Of a DNA stretch of 14,131 nucleotides, positions 7,249-14,131 are shown piece by piece (within the stretch, counting starts at the first letter, position 1; the number at the start of each line of letters is the position of its first letter). The position numbers were made by a program, and so were the translations under genes. The notes under the pieces were generated by a model. It was given only the letters and a program-made list of their open reading frames with translations, made no database searches and was not told the DNA's origin. The stretch lies in the NCBI GenBank assembly GCA_900556745.1, contig USPU01000019.1, forward strand, positions 1 through 14,131. Direction: 5' to 3'. Origin of the DNA: an uncultured Veillonellaceae bacterium. Its GTDB lineage: Bacteria; Bacillota; Negativicutes; Veillonellales; Negativicoccaceae.

Positions 7249-7342
7249 GTCGTAGTGTGTGACTATGACACAACCGCTCGAAGAGGTTTTCAAAGCGAAC
7301 GCTACCATATTCGGCGAGTCTGGTTATAGAGGAGGTGCAACT
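7249..7342 (+). ncRNA. Probable L21 leader (cis-regulatory 5' UTR of rplU)
   Basis: About 94 untranslated bases separate the promoter from the rplU ATG, a length and position matching the ribosomal protein L21 leader known from Firmicutes. Short pairings can be seen, for example GTGT (7257-7260) with ACAC (7268-7271), and AGC with GCT around 7294-7303. The segment just before the start, GGTTATAGAGGAGGTG, looks like the conserved end of that leader. An in-frame ATG at 7265 followed by an unrelated reading frame extension is not part of L21. The assignment rests on position and partial resemblance, without a covariance-model search. Confidence 0.55.
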
Positions 7343-7657
7343 ATGTACGCAATTATTCAAACCGGTGGTAAACAGTACCGTGTCGAAGAAGGCAAAGTTA
7401 TTACGGTCGAAAAGCTCGCGCAGGCAGCGGATGAAGCGATCGAATTTGCCGACGTGTTGTCCGTGGTAGACGGTGACAACATCCAGTTTGGCGCTCCTTT
7501 CGTTAAAGGGGCCACGGTCAAAGGCAAAGTGCTTACACAGGGGCGCGGTAAAAAGATCCGTGTCTTCAAGTACAAATCGAAATCGAATTATCGTCGTCGC
7601 CAAGGTCACCGTCAGCCTTTCACCAAAGTCCTGATAGAATCGATCGCTTTGGCGTAA
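7343..7657 (+). CDS. rplU: 50S ribosomal protein L21
   Basis: L21 binds 23S rRNA in the large subunit. The 104-residue product has the normal length and the family signature throughout: [18 protein letters not shown] at the start, [11 protein letters not shown] in the middle, and the basic [20 protein letters not shown] loop with [11 protein letters not shown] at the end. The ATG at 7343 follows AGGAGGTG (about 7330-7337) and gives the family's usual first residues. Upstream in-frame starts would only translate the leader RNA. It heads the classic rplU-prp-rpmA operon. Confidence 0.98.
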   Translation: MYAIIQTGGKQYRVEEGKVITVEKLAQAADEAIEFADVLSVVDGDNIQFGAPFVKGATVKGKVLTQGRGKKIRVFKYKSKSNYRRRQGHRQPFTKVLIESIALA

Positions 7658-7660
7658 GCC

Positions 7661-7978
7661 ATGATCCTGGTAGAGACACAGGTAACGGACGGGGTATATA
7701 CGGGTTTTTCCGTCAGCGGACATGCGGATTATGCCGAACACGGCTCCGACATTGTCTGCGCGGCGGTTTCCGCCGTGACATTAACAACGGCCGGCGGTCT
7801 TAAAAATGTGGCGAAATTTCGCGGACATTATGAGACGCAGTCGGGGATGCTCACGGTTCAACTTGCGGATGCGCCGGATGCCCGTTCCCAATTACTGATT
7901 GAAACTATGCTGAACGGATTGCGCCAAATTCAGGCGCAGTATCCCGAACGGCTCACCATTGCAGAAAGACGGAGGTGA
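7661..7978 (+). CDS. prp: Ribosomal-processing cysteine protease Prp
   Basis: Prp (YsxB) is a small cytosolic cysteine protease that removes the N-terminal extension of ribosomal protein L27 in Firmicutes and related groups. The 105-residue product shows the catalytic His in [10 protein letters not shown] (His21) and the catalytic Cys in [10 protein letters not shown] (Cys33), at the family's usual 12-residue separation. It sits 3 bases after rplU and directly before rpmA, its substrate gene, and that L27 carries the expected cleavage sequence. The ribosome binding site is poor, which fits translation coupled to rplU and low protease amounts relative to L21 and L27. Its last codons contain the GGAGGTGA that serves rpmA. 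Confidence 0.96.
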   Translation: MILVETQVTDGVYTGFSVSGHADYAEHGSDIVCAAVSAVTLTTAGGLKNVAKFRGHYETQSGMLTVQLADAPDARSQLLIETMLNGLRQIQAQYPERLTIAERRR

Positions 7979-7982
7979 AACC

Positions 7983-8267
7983 ATGTTTACATTTGATTTA
8001 CAGTTATTTGCTCATAAAAAAGGACAAAGTAGTACGCGTAACGGTCGTGATTCCCAAAGCAAACGCCTCGGTGTCAAAGTTCACGACGGTCAGATGACTA
8101 AAGCCGGTGCGATTATTGTTCGTCAACGCGGCACGAAGTTCCATCCGGGTACCAATGTGGGTATCGGCAAAGATGACACGTTGTTTGCGAAAACGCCCGG
8201 CGTGGTCTCCTTTGAACGTCTGGGACGCCACCATCGTCAGGTCGTAGTTCGTCCGGTCGAAGCGTAA
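7983..8267 (+). CDS. rpmA: 50S ribosomal protein L27 with Prp-cleaved N-terminal extension
   Basis: L27 reaches with its N-terminus toward the peptidyl-transferase centre. The 94-residue product begins MFTFDLQLF followed by [15 protein letters not shown]. The first nine residues correspond to the extension that Prp removes in S. aureus (MLKLNLQFF before ASKKG), so mature L27 should start at Ala10. Further family segments are [36 protein letters not shown] and [15 protein letters not shown]. The start at 7983 is chosen because GGAGGTGA (7971-7978) precedes it at the right spacing and because it gives the known extension; an in-frame ATG at 7959 lies within prp. Confidence 0.98.
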   Translation: MFTFDLQLFAHKKGQSSTRNGRDSQSKRLGVKVHDGQMTKAGAIIVRQRGTKFHPGTNVGIGKDDTLFAKTPGVVSFERLGRHHRQVVVRPVEA

Positions 8268-8274
8268 CAGAAAT

Positions 8275-8299
8275 AAAACGCCCGTATGGGCGTTTTTTT
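8275..8299 (+). terminator. Intrinsic terminator of rplU-prp-rpmA
   Basis: AAAACGCCC (8275-8283) pairs with GGGCGTTTT (8288-8296) around the loop GTAT, followed by further T residues to 8299. It starts 8 bases after the rpmA stop, so the operon ends here and does not continue into obg as it does in Bacillus. Confidence 0.92.
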
Positions 8300-8341
8300 A
8301 TTACGAAAAAGAGTGAAAAATTTCGCTTCTGCGGCGCATTG

Positions 8342-8350
8342 TGGTAAAAT
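8342..8350 (+). promoter_or_regulatory. Probable extended -10 promoter for putP
   Basis: TGGTAAAAT gives a TGn extension followed by TAAAAT (8345-8350), one mismatch from consensus. The -35 region (TTTCGC near 8321) is weak. It is the only good candidate between the terminator and the gene. Confidence 0.5.
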
Positions 8351-8373
8351 GAAAAAATATTAGGGTAAAGGAA

Positions 8374-9867
8374 GTGGAGTCATTGGCAACGAACTGGCAT
8401 GTCATCGGCGCCTTCGCCATTTATTTGGGCGTGATGGTCTATATCGGCGTGTATTATTATCGCCGTTCAAACGAGCTGAGTGATTATATTTTAGGTGGGC
8501 GGAGCTTGGGTCCGTGGATCACCAGCATGAGTGCGGAAGCATCCGATATGAGCGGTTGGATGCTGATGGGACTGCCGGGACTTGCGTATTTGTCGGGGCT
8601 GCCCGCGATGTGGACTGCCGTCGGTCTGGCGCTCGGCACATGGGCGAACTGGGTGTTTATTTCCAAGCGCTTGCGTAACTACACCGAGATTGCCAATGAC
8701 AGCTTGACGATTCCCGATTTCTTGAATAATCGCTTTCATGATCACAGCAACATGCTGAACCTGGTTTCGGCGATTTTTACCTTTATTTTCTTTTTAATTT
8801 ATACGTCGTCCGGTTTTGTCGCCGGCGGCAAATTGTTTGAAACGGTGTTCGGACTGCCGTATGTCTGGTCGTTGCTGATTACCGCGGGAGTGGTTATTTC
8901 CTATACATTTCTGGGCGGCTTCATGGCGGTCAGCTGGACCGATTTCATTCAAGGAATCATGATGTTCTTTGCCATTCTCATGGTGCCGATGGCAGGGATG
9001 TTTGCACTGGGGGGCTTCGAAGAGACCATGGCTCGTTTGCAGGCGACGGTGCCCGGGCATTTTGCTCTTTTTGATCCGGCCATCGGTACGGGCGCGACGA
9101 TTATCATGTTGATTTCATCGCTGGGCTGGGGACTCGGATACTTCGGCCAACCGCACATTCTGGTGCGTTTTATGGCGATTCAGAATGCGGATGAATTGCA
9201 TAAAGCCACTCGCATTGCCATGACTTGGGTCATTATTTCGCTCGCGGCGGCAGTCGCGGTCGGTTTTGTCGGTCGCGTTTACTGGCCGACGTTCTTGGAA
9301 GGCGCGGACGCGGAGCGGATTTTCCTGCTGATGAGCAGCTCGTTGTTTACTCCCTTCGTCGGCGGTTTTATTTTGTCGGCAGTCTTGGCGGCGATCATGA
9401 GCACATCCTCGGCGCAGCTTTTAGTGACGTCGGCGACGATCTCGAAAGACTTTTATAAAAATTTCGTGCATCGCGGCGCCGGTGAGCGTGAATTGGTCTA
9501 TGTCAGTCGATTGACGGTACTGTTGGTGGCGGCCTGCGCGATTTTGCTCGCGCTCAATCCGAACAGCTACATTTTGAACATCGTTGCCTATGCCTGGGCG
9601 GGCTTCGGTTCCGTTTTCGGACCGGTTGTGGTGTTGGCGCTTTTTTGGCGGAGGATGACGCGCAACGGCGCGTTGGCCGGCATGCTTGTCGGCGGTATTA
9701 CCGTACTCGTGTGGAAACAATTTGAGTGGTTCGGTTTATATGAAATCGTTCCGGGTTTCTTATTCGCGTCGCTGGCCATCATCGCGGTGAGCTTGTTGGA
9801 TGTGCCGCCGCATAAAGGAATCACGGATGATTTTGATGAAGCCAATCGTCGCCATATTCTCGGCTGA
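8374..9867 (+). CDS. putP: Sodium/proline symporter PutP (SSS family)
   Basis: PutP imports L-proline with sodium across the inner membrane. The 497-residue product has the length and about 13 membrane segments of the family. It follows E. coli PutP closely: GGRSLGPWITSMSAEASDMS (41-60, holding the sodium-site Asp58 and Ser60), GWMLMGLPGLAYLSGL, FIFFLIYTSSGFVAGGKLFE, FLGGFMAVSWTDFIQG, and the later SSAQLLVTSATISKDFYKN segment with the second sodium-site Ser/Thr residues. The start is not certain. GTG at 8374 gives the longest frame and has AGGG 8 bases upstream. TTG at 8383 has AAGGA (8368-8372) at better spacing. Either leaves the first membrane helix intact. It appears to be a single-gene unit; no proline-degradation genes are alongside. 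Proline is the likely substrate, with other small solutes possible. Confidence 0.93.
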   Translation: MESLATNWHVIGAFAIYLGVMVYIGVYYYRRSNELSDYILGGRSLGPWITSMSAEASDMSGWMLMGLPGLAYLSGLPAMWTAVGLALGTWANWVFISKRLRNYTEIANDSLTIPDFLNNRFHDHSNMLNLVSAIFTFIFFLIYTSSGFVAGGKLFETVFGLPYVWSLLITAGVVISYTFLGGFMAVSWTDFIQGIMMFFAILMVPMAGMFALGGFEETMARLQATVPGHFALFDPAIGTGATIIMLISSLGWGLGYFGQPHILVRFMAIQNADELHKATRIAMTWVIISLAAAVAVGFVGRVYWPTFLEGADAERIFLLMSSSLFTPFVGGFILSAVLAAIMSTSSAQLLVTSATISKDFYKNFVHRGAGERELVYVSRLTVLLVAACAILLALNPNSYILNIVAYAWAGFGSVFGPVVVLALFWRRMTRNGALAGMLVGGITVLVWKQFEWFGLYEIVPGFLFASLAIIAVSLLDVPPHKGITDDFDEANRRHILG

Positions 9868-9890
9868 GTGTTTTTTTCGTCGCATTCTCT

Positions 9891-9896
9891 TATACT
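9891..9896 (+). promoter_or_regulatory. Possible -10 box for the cysteine-motif gene
   Basis: TATACT lies 23 bases before the ATG at 9920, but no convincing -35 element or TGn extension accompanies it and no terminator separates it from putP. The gene may instead be read through from putP. Confidence 0.3.
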
Positions 9897-9919
9897 GTAA
9901 GTAAAGGGGAGGGGAGTGT

Positions 9920-10479
9920 ATGGAAACGATCGATTGGAGCAAATTGACGCCGGAAGAACGTGTCGAGCAGTATGCTATTGAAAATTATAAGCACGGCTTA
10001 AACTGTGCAGAATGCGTGCTCTCCGCGTTGCAGCGCGAGGGAGCGCTGGACATTCTCAAAGAAGCGGTCGGTATGGGAGTCGGTTTCGGTGCCGGCATCG
10101 GCCTTTCGGGACTAACTTGCGGGGCGTTATCGGCTGTCGTCTTGGCGAACGGACTGCGGTACGGTCGGAAGGATCCGTATACCGTTCCGGAAGAGGAGCG
10201 AGGCAAGGAGGGCGCCGGTAAATATTACCGACGTTACCATGCGATCGTGCGTGATTTTGTCGCGGAAAACGATCGCATGGTGCATGGGAATTGCGGGAGC
10301 GTCGCATTCATTGCCTGCAACTGATCGGACGCGCGGCGCGACTCGCCTATCGGTACTTGCAGATACCGCAAGAGGAGGCCTTTGAACTGCCGTACGAAGG
10401 CAAGACGATGAAACAGTTTGACGGCGCGAAACCGGAAACATTGCCATATCCCACGCCGCATTTGGTCATCAGAAAATAA
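9920..10479 (+). pseudogene. C_GCAxxG_C_C family protein, broken by a frameshift
   Basis: The first frame gives 134 residues ending at 10324. It contains GLNCAECVL (Cys29, Cys32), then a Gly-rich stretch and GLSGLTCGALSAVVL (Cys67). These match the first cysteine and the GCAxxG-like motif of this redox/metal-type cysteine-rich family, whose biochemical role is unsettled. The family ends with two further conserved cysteines, one in CREL and one in a C-terminal helix. Here Cys125 (codon 10292-10294) is followed by an abrupt change of frame. In the -1 frame the sequence continues as ERRIHCLQLIGRAARLAYRY and runs to a stop at 10477-10479, restoring the missing end. One base is therefore missing near 10294-10297, and the intact protein would have about 186 residues. 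A sequencing error is possible. No canonical slippery heptamer is present. The ATG at 9920 follows a strong AGGGGAGGGGAG. Confidence 0.82.
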
Positions 10480-10523
10480 ATAATGAAATTCTAATCTTGG
10501 CAAAGAAATGTCGTTTTGGCAAT

Positions 10524-10561
10524 AAAAAAGGACACAGGGCATTGTCTCTGTGTCCTTTTTT
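10524..10561 (+). terminator. Strong intrinsic terminator
   Basis: GGACACAG (10530-10537) pairs with CTGTGTCC (10548-10555), extended by a weaker G-T and G-C pair, around a 6-base loop. Six A residues on the left and six T residues on the right make it potentially bidirectional. It insulates the str operon from upstream transcription. The rest of 10562-10630 is AT-rich with a small GGGTG/CACCC hairpin (10567-10582) and no recognisable gene. Confidence 0.92.
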
Positions 10562-10620
10562 GAGAGGGGTGGTTAAACACCCGGTAACGTGTGATAGATA
10601 AATGCGATAAACAGGAGCTT

Positions 10621-10664
10621 TATGAATAAAAATTATTGACATGTTTGATTCGCAATGATATACT
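10621..10664 (+). promoter_or_regulatory. Very strong promoter of the str operon
   Basis: A perfect TTGACA (10636-10641) is followed after exactly 17 bases by TATACT (10659-10664) with a TGn extension (10656-10658). The bases directly upstream (10621-10635) are almost all A/T and look like an UP element. This is the strongest promoter in the window, as expected for ribosomal protein and elongation factor genes. Transcription would start near 10671, leaving a leader of about 60 bases before 10731. Confidence 0.9.
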
Positions 10665-10730
10665 ATTTGAGTGTCTGTAATGATATAAGTTTTATTACTT
10701 GCGCACTAAACGACGGAAAGGATGAGACCG

Positions 10731-10979
10731 ATGGACTTGAAAGAATTGGCCCAACAGCCTTTTGTTGTCGGGGCGAAGGAAGTCGGCCGCGCGGTTCGTG
10801 ACGGCCGCGCCAAAGAAGTATGGCTGGCCCACGACGCACAAGAGCGGATTACCCAACCCTTGCTGCTTTTGTGTCAGGAACAGGGCGTGTCGGTGGTCGC
10901 GACGTACAGCCGTGCCGAGCTTGGTGAGGCGTGCAAGTTGCCGGTCAAGGCGGCGGCGGTCGCAATCCTTTGCAGCTAG
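10731..10979 (+). CDS. rplGB: L7Ae/YbxF-like ribosomal protein (K-turn RNA binding)
   Basis: The 82-residue product has the same length and pattern as B. subtilis YbxF, an L7Ae/L30e-type protein that binds kink-turn RNA and is encoded just before rpsL there as well. Matching features are PFVVGAKEVGRAVRDGRAKE near the N-terminus, VWLAHDAQERITQPLLLLC, GVSVVATYSRAELGEACKL, and the C-terminal VKAAAVAIL strand found in YbxF. The ATG at 10731 has AAGGA (10718-10722) 8 bases upstream. An in-frame ATG at 10722 overlaps that site and is unlikely. It is the first gene of the str operon and sits 85 bases before rpsL. Its exact role on the ribosome or mRNA is unknown. Confidence 0.92.
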   Translation: MDLKELAQQPFVVGAKEVGRAVRDGRAKEVWLAHDAQERITQPLLLLCQEQGVSVVATYSRAELGEACKLPVKAAAVAILCS

Positions 10980-11002
10980 TCTGATTTTGGTAATATTTTT
11001 TG

Positions 11003-11016
11003 CCGTCATCTGACGG
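11003..11016 (+). other. Small stem-loop upstream of rpsL
   Basis: CCGTC and GACGG pair around ATCT in the 85-base gap between the L7Ae-like gene and rpsL. No T-tract follows, so it is not a terminator; it could be part of a regulatory mRNA structure or chance. Confidence 0.35.
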
Positions 11017-11064
11017 TGGGAAATCAATTATAAATATTCATGATTGAGGAAGGAGGGAATTCTA

Positions 11065-11439
11065 ATGCCGACAATTAACCAGTTGGTTCGCAAAGGTCGT
11101 GAGACTTTGCAGGAAAAATCCAAAACTCCGGCGCTGAAAAACAGCCCGCAGAAACGTGGTGTTTGCACTCGTGTGTACACTGCTACGCCGAAGAAACCGA
11201 ACTCCGCGTTGCGTAAGGTGGCGCGTGTGCGTTTGACGAACGGCATCGAAGTATCGGCTTACATCCCGGGGATCGGTCACAACTTGCAGGAACACAGCGT
11301 TGTCTTGATCCGCGGCGGTCGTGTCAAGGACTTGCCGGGTGTTCGTTATCATATTGTTCGCGGTGCTCTGGACACAGCAGGTGTACAGGGGCGCATGCAA
11401 TCGCGCTCGAAATATGGCGCTAAATCCGCGCAGAAATAA
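11065..11439 (+). CDS. rpsL: 30S ribosomal protein S12
   Basis: S12 sits at the decoding centre of the small subunit. The 124-residue product is full length: [12 protein letters not shown] at the start, [20 protein letters not shown] with the Lys of the streptomycin-sensitive form, [13 protein letters not shown] with the second such Lys, and the basic [12 protein letters not shown] end. Both known streptomycin-resistance positions therefore carry the wild-type residue. The ATG at 11065 follows AGGAGGG (about 11050-11056); an upstream in-frame ATG at 11044 lies before that site and is rejected. Confidence 0.98.
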   Translation: MPTINQLVRKGRETLQEKSKTPALKNSPQKRGVCTRVYTATPKKPNSALRKVARVRLTNGIEVSAYIPGIGHNLQEHSVVLIRGGRVKDLPGVRYHIVRGALDTAGVQGRMQSRSKYGAKSAQK

Positions 11440-11464
11440 TACGATAACAAATACCATTATATAA

Positions 11465-11947
<483 letters not shown>

Positions 11948-11965
11948 TTATGAAAGGAATCTATC

Positions 11966-14050
11966 GTGGCTAGAGAATTTACATTACAAAATACTCGCAA
12001 TATCGGCATCATGGCGCACATTGATGCCGGCAAGACCACGACCACGGAACGTATTCTGTTTTACACGGGACGCGTGCACAAAATCGGTGAAACACACGAA
12101 GGTGCCGCTACCATGGACTGGATGGACCAGGAACAGGAACGCGGGATTACGATCACGTCCGCGGCGACGACTTGCCACTGGAAAGGCAATCGTATCAATA
12201 TTATCGACACGCCCGGTCACGTGGATTTTACGGTCGAAGTTGAGCGCTCCTTGCGCGTGCTCGACGGCGCGGTCGCGGTGTTTGACGCGAAAAGCGGTGT
12301 AGAACCGCAATCGGAAACGGTTTGGCGTCAGGCGGATCACTACGGTGTACCGCGTATCGCATTCATCAACAAGATGGATACGACGGGTGCGGATTTCTAC
12401 GCAGCCGTTGAATCGATGAAAGAGCGCTTAGGCGCTAACGCTGTGCCGATCTCATTGCCGATCGGTGCGGAACAAGATTTTGAAGGCATCATCGATTTGA
12501 TCAAGATGAAAGCTTACCATTATGAAGGCGATCACGGTATCGATATCGTTGAAGGCGAAATTCCGGCGGATATGTTGGATAAAGCCAAAGAATATCGCGC
12601 AAAGCTGATTGAAGCAGTAGCGGAAACCGATGACGATCTCATGATGAAATACTTGGAAGGCGAAGAACTCACTACCGAAGAAATTCAGGCGGGCATCCGT
12701 AAAGCGACGATTGCCACCACGATGAACCCGGTAGCCTGCGGTTCCGCTTACAAGAACAAAGGTGTTCAGGAATTATTGGATGCGATCATCGCGTACATGC
12801 CGGCTCCGACGGATGTACCGGCGATCAAAGGCGTCAACCCGGATACGGGAGAAGCGGACAGCCGTCCTTCGGACGATAACGCGCCGTTCTCGGCTTTGGC
12901 GTTTAAGATCATGACCGACCCCTATGTCGGTAAACTTTCATTCTTCCGCGTGTACTCCGGTACGCTCGAAGCGGGCTCCTACGTTTACAACGCGACGAAG
13001 GGCAAACGCGAACGTGTCGGCCGTGTCTTGATGATGCACGCTAACCACCGCAGTGAAATTGACAAAGTATACAGCGGCGATATTGCAGCGGCCATCGGTT
13101 TCAAAGATGTCACGACAGGCGATTCGCTCTGCGATGAAAAGAACCCGATCATTTTGGAAAAAATGGAATTTCCGGAACCGGTTATCTCCGTTGCGGTAGA
13201 ACCGAAAACGAAAGCCGACCAGGAAAAAATGGGCATTGCACTGCAGAAACTGGCGGAAGAAGATCCGACGTTCAAAGTTCATACCGATGCCGAAAGCGGT
13301 CAAACGATCATTTCCGGCATGGGCGAACTTCACTTGGATGTGCTGGTTACCCGCATGTCGCGCGAATTTAAAGTCGAAAGCAACATCGGTAAACCGCAGG
13401 TTGCTTACCGTGAAACGATCCGCAAAGAAGTCGAATCGGAAGGTAAGTTCATACGTCAGTCCGGTGGTCGCGGTCAGTATGGCCACTGCTGGTTGAAACT
13501 CGAACCGATGGAGCCGGGATCCGGCTTCATCTTCGAAAACAAAATCGTCGGCGGTGTCATTCCGAAAGAATACATCGGACCGGTACAGGCCGGTGTGGAA
13601 GAAGCGATGCAGACCGGTGTTGTTGCGGGTTACCCGATGGTAGACATCAAAGTTACCGTTTTCGACGGTTCGTACCATGATGTCGACTCCTCGGAAATGG
13701 CCTTTAAGATTGCCGGTTCTATGGGCTTCAAAGCCGGCGCGCAAAAAGCGCAGCCGGTGCTCCTCGAACCGTACATGCGTGTCGACGTTGTCGTACCAGA
13801 TGAATACATGGGCGACGTTATCGGCGACCTGAACTCCCGTCGCGGCAAAGTAGAAGGCATGGAACCGCGTCGCGGCGCGACGAACATTAAATCGTTCGTT
13901 CCGTTGTCCGAAATGTTCGGTTACGCGACCGACTTGCGTTCGAAGACGCAGGGCCGCGGTAACCACACCATGACGTTTGATCATTACGAAGAAGTGCCGA
14001 AAGCGGTCGCGGAAGAAATCGTCGCGCAGCGCAGCGGCAAAAAAGCATAA
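11966..14050 (+). CDS. fusA: Elongation factor G
   Basis: EF-G is the cytosolic GTPase that drives translocation and, with RRF, ribosome recycling. The 694-residue product is complete, near the usual 690-700. The GTPase domain shows AHIDAGKTT (17-25), the switch-I segment [19 protein letters not shown] (81-88) and NKMD (135-138). Later domains include the domain II start [19 protein letters not shown], domain [15 protein letters not shown], the domain IV segment [13 protein letters not shown] and the domain V region [13 protein letters not shown]. Translation starts at GTG (11966), preceded by GAAAGGA about 8 bases upstream; this gives the family's usual MAREF N-terminus. It is the standard housekeeping copy by context, directly between rpsG and tuf. 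Confidence 0.98.
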   Translation: MAREFTLQNTRNIGIMAHIDAGKTTTTERILFYTGRVHKIGETHEGAATMDWMDQEQERGITITSAATTCHWKGNRINIIDTPGHVDFTVEVERSLRVLDGAVAVFDAKSGVEPQSETVWRQADHYGVPRIAFINKMDTTGADFYAAVESMKERLGANAVPISLPIGAEQDFEGIIDLIKMKAYHYEGDHGIDIVEGEIPADMLDKAKEYRAKLIEAVAETDDDLMMKYLEGEELTTEEIQAGIRKATIATTMNPVACGSAYKNKGVQELLDAIIAYMPAPTDVPAIKGVNPDTGEADSRPSDDNAPFSALAFKIMTDPYVGKLSFFRVYSGTLEAGSYVYNATKGKRERVGRVLMMHANHRSEIDKVYSGDIAAAIGFKDVTTGDSLCDEKNPIILEKMEFPEPVISVAVEPKTKADQEKMGIALQKLAEEDPTFKVHTDAESGQTIISGMGELHLDVLVTRMSREFKVESNIGKPQVAYRETIRKEVESEGKFIRQSGGRGQYGHCWLKLEPMEPGSGFIFENKIVGGVIPKEYIGPVQAGVEEAMQTGVVAGYPMVDIKVTVFDGSYHDVDSSEMAFKIAGSMGFKAGAQKAQPVLLEPYMRVDVVVPDEYMGDVIGDLNSRRGKVEGMEPRRGATNIKSFVPLSEMFGYATDLRSKTQGRGNHTMTFDHYEEVPKAVAEEIVAQRSGKKA

Positions 14051-14076
14051 TCATCACCTATTAGGAGGAAATTCAA

Positions 14077-14131
14077 ATGGCAAAAGCACATTTTGAACGC
14101 AGCAAACCGCACGTTAATATTGGTACCATCG
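14077..14131 (+). CDS. tuf: Elongation factor Tu, first 18 codons (3' end outside window)
   Basis: The reading frame from the ATG at 14077 gives MAKAHFERSKPHVNIGTI, the typical beginning of EF-Tu just before its G1 loop, and runs off the window. TAGGAGGA (14061-14068) provides a strong ribosome binding site, and the gap to fusA is 26 bases. EF-Tu delivers aminoacyl-tRNA to the ribosome; rpsL-rpsG-fusA-tuf is the conserved str operon order. Confidence 0.95.
   Translation, partial: MAKAHFERSKPHVNIGTI

Noticed and set aside
10264..10270. GGAAAAC as a programmed -1 frameshift site in the cysteine-motif gene
   Set aside because: It does not fit the X XXY YYZ rule, since the first three bases are not identical, and the frame change fits better after Cys125 at 10294.
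10622..10639. Five-codon leader peptide (MNKNY) preceded by CAGGAG
   Set aside because: It overlaps the -35 box of the str promoter and lies upstream of the predicted transcript start.
11000..11034. Separate promoter in front of rpsL (TTGCCG and TATAAA)
   Set aside because: The spacer is 23 bases, too long for a normal promoter, and the strong upstream str promoter explains expression.
11065..11439. Streptomycin-resistance changes in rpsL
   Set aside because: Both known Lys positions (in TPKKPNS and RVKDLPG) carry the sensitive-type residue.
12938..13984. A 348-residue open frame on the minus strand inside fusA
   Set aside because: It lies fully antisense to the conserved EF-G gene, has no ribosome binding site or family features, and its His/Phe/Arg-rich composition is the reverse reading of EF-G codons.

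Overview
The window looks like chromosomal DNA from a Gram-negative member of the Firmicutes, most likely a Negativicutes/Veillonellales-type anaerobe. The housekeeping genes and their order are firmicute: lon-engB, rplU-prp-rpmA, and ybxF-like/rpsL/rpsG/fusA/tuf. L27 carries the prp-cleaved N-terminal extension. In addition there is a fragment of an SLH-porin-like outer-membrane protein (signal peptide, degenerate SLH-like segment, start of a beta-barrel), which points to a firmicute with an outer membrane. This assignment comes from reading the proteins, not from a database search.

Layout. (1) Positions 1-2301, plus strand: the C-terminal part of the Lon protease, the ribosome-assembly GTPase EngB, and a short translationally coupled porin-like secreted protein that appears cut off. 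This unit ends at a bidirectional terminator. (2) 2304-3239, minus strand: a lone polytopic membrane protein of unknown function with its own promoter, divergent from the next unit. (3) 3339-4986, plus: a two-gene unit of a small flavodoxin and a membrane-anchored iron/heme/cobalamin-type substrate-binding protein, ended by a strong terminator. (4) 5022-7210, plus: a duplicated DUF1538 membrane protein overlapping by ATGA a protein made of two fused PII-like domains, which resembles a transporter/PII-regulator pair. (5) 7214-8299: a strong promoter, a probable L21 leader RNA, then rplU, prp and rpmA and a terminator. Prp and its expected cleavage site in L27 are both visible. (6) 8342-9867: a PutP-type sodium/proline symporter. 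(7) 9920-10561: a C_GCAxxG_C_C-type protein gene broken by a -1 frameshift near 10294, then a terminator. (8) 10636-14131: a near-consensus promoter with an A/T-rich upstream stretch, then the str operon: an L7Ae/YbxF-like K-turn-binding protein, S12, S7, EF-G, and the first codons of EF-Tu, which runs off the window.

Most of the window is ordinary housekeeping. The points most worth a second look are the DUF1538/double-PII pair, the frameshifted cysteine-motif protein, the truncated porin coupled to engB, the uncharacterised membrane protein at 2304-3239, and the str operon standing apart from rpoBC. I found no mobile element, CRISPR array, tRNA or rRNA, and no clearly new multi-gene system. 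No gene-free stretch exceeds 300 bases. The longest, 10480-10730, holds a terminator and the str promoter and leader.
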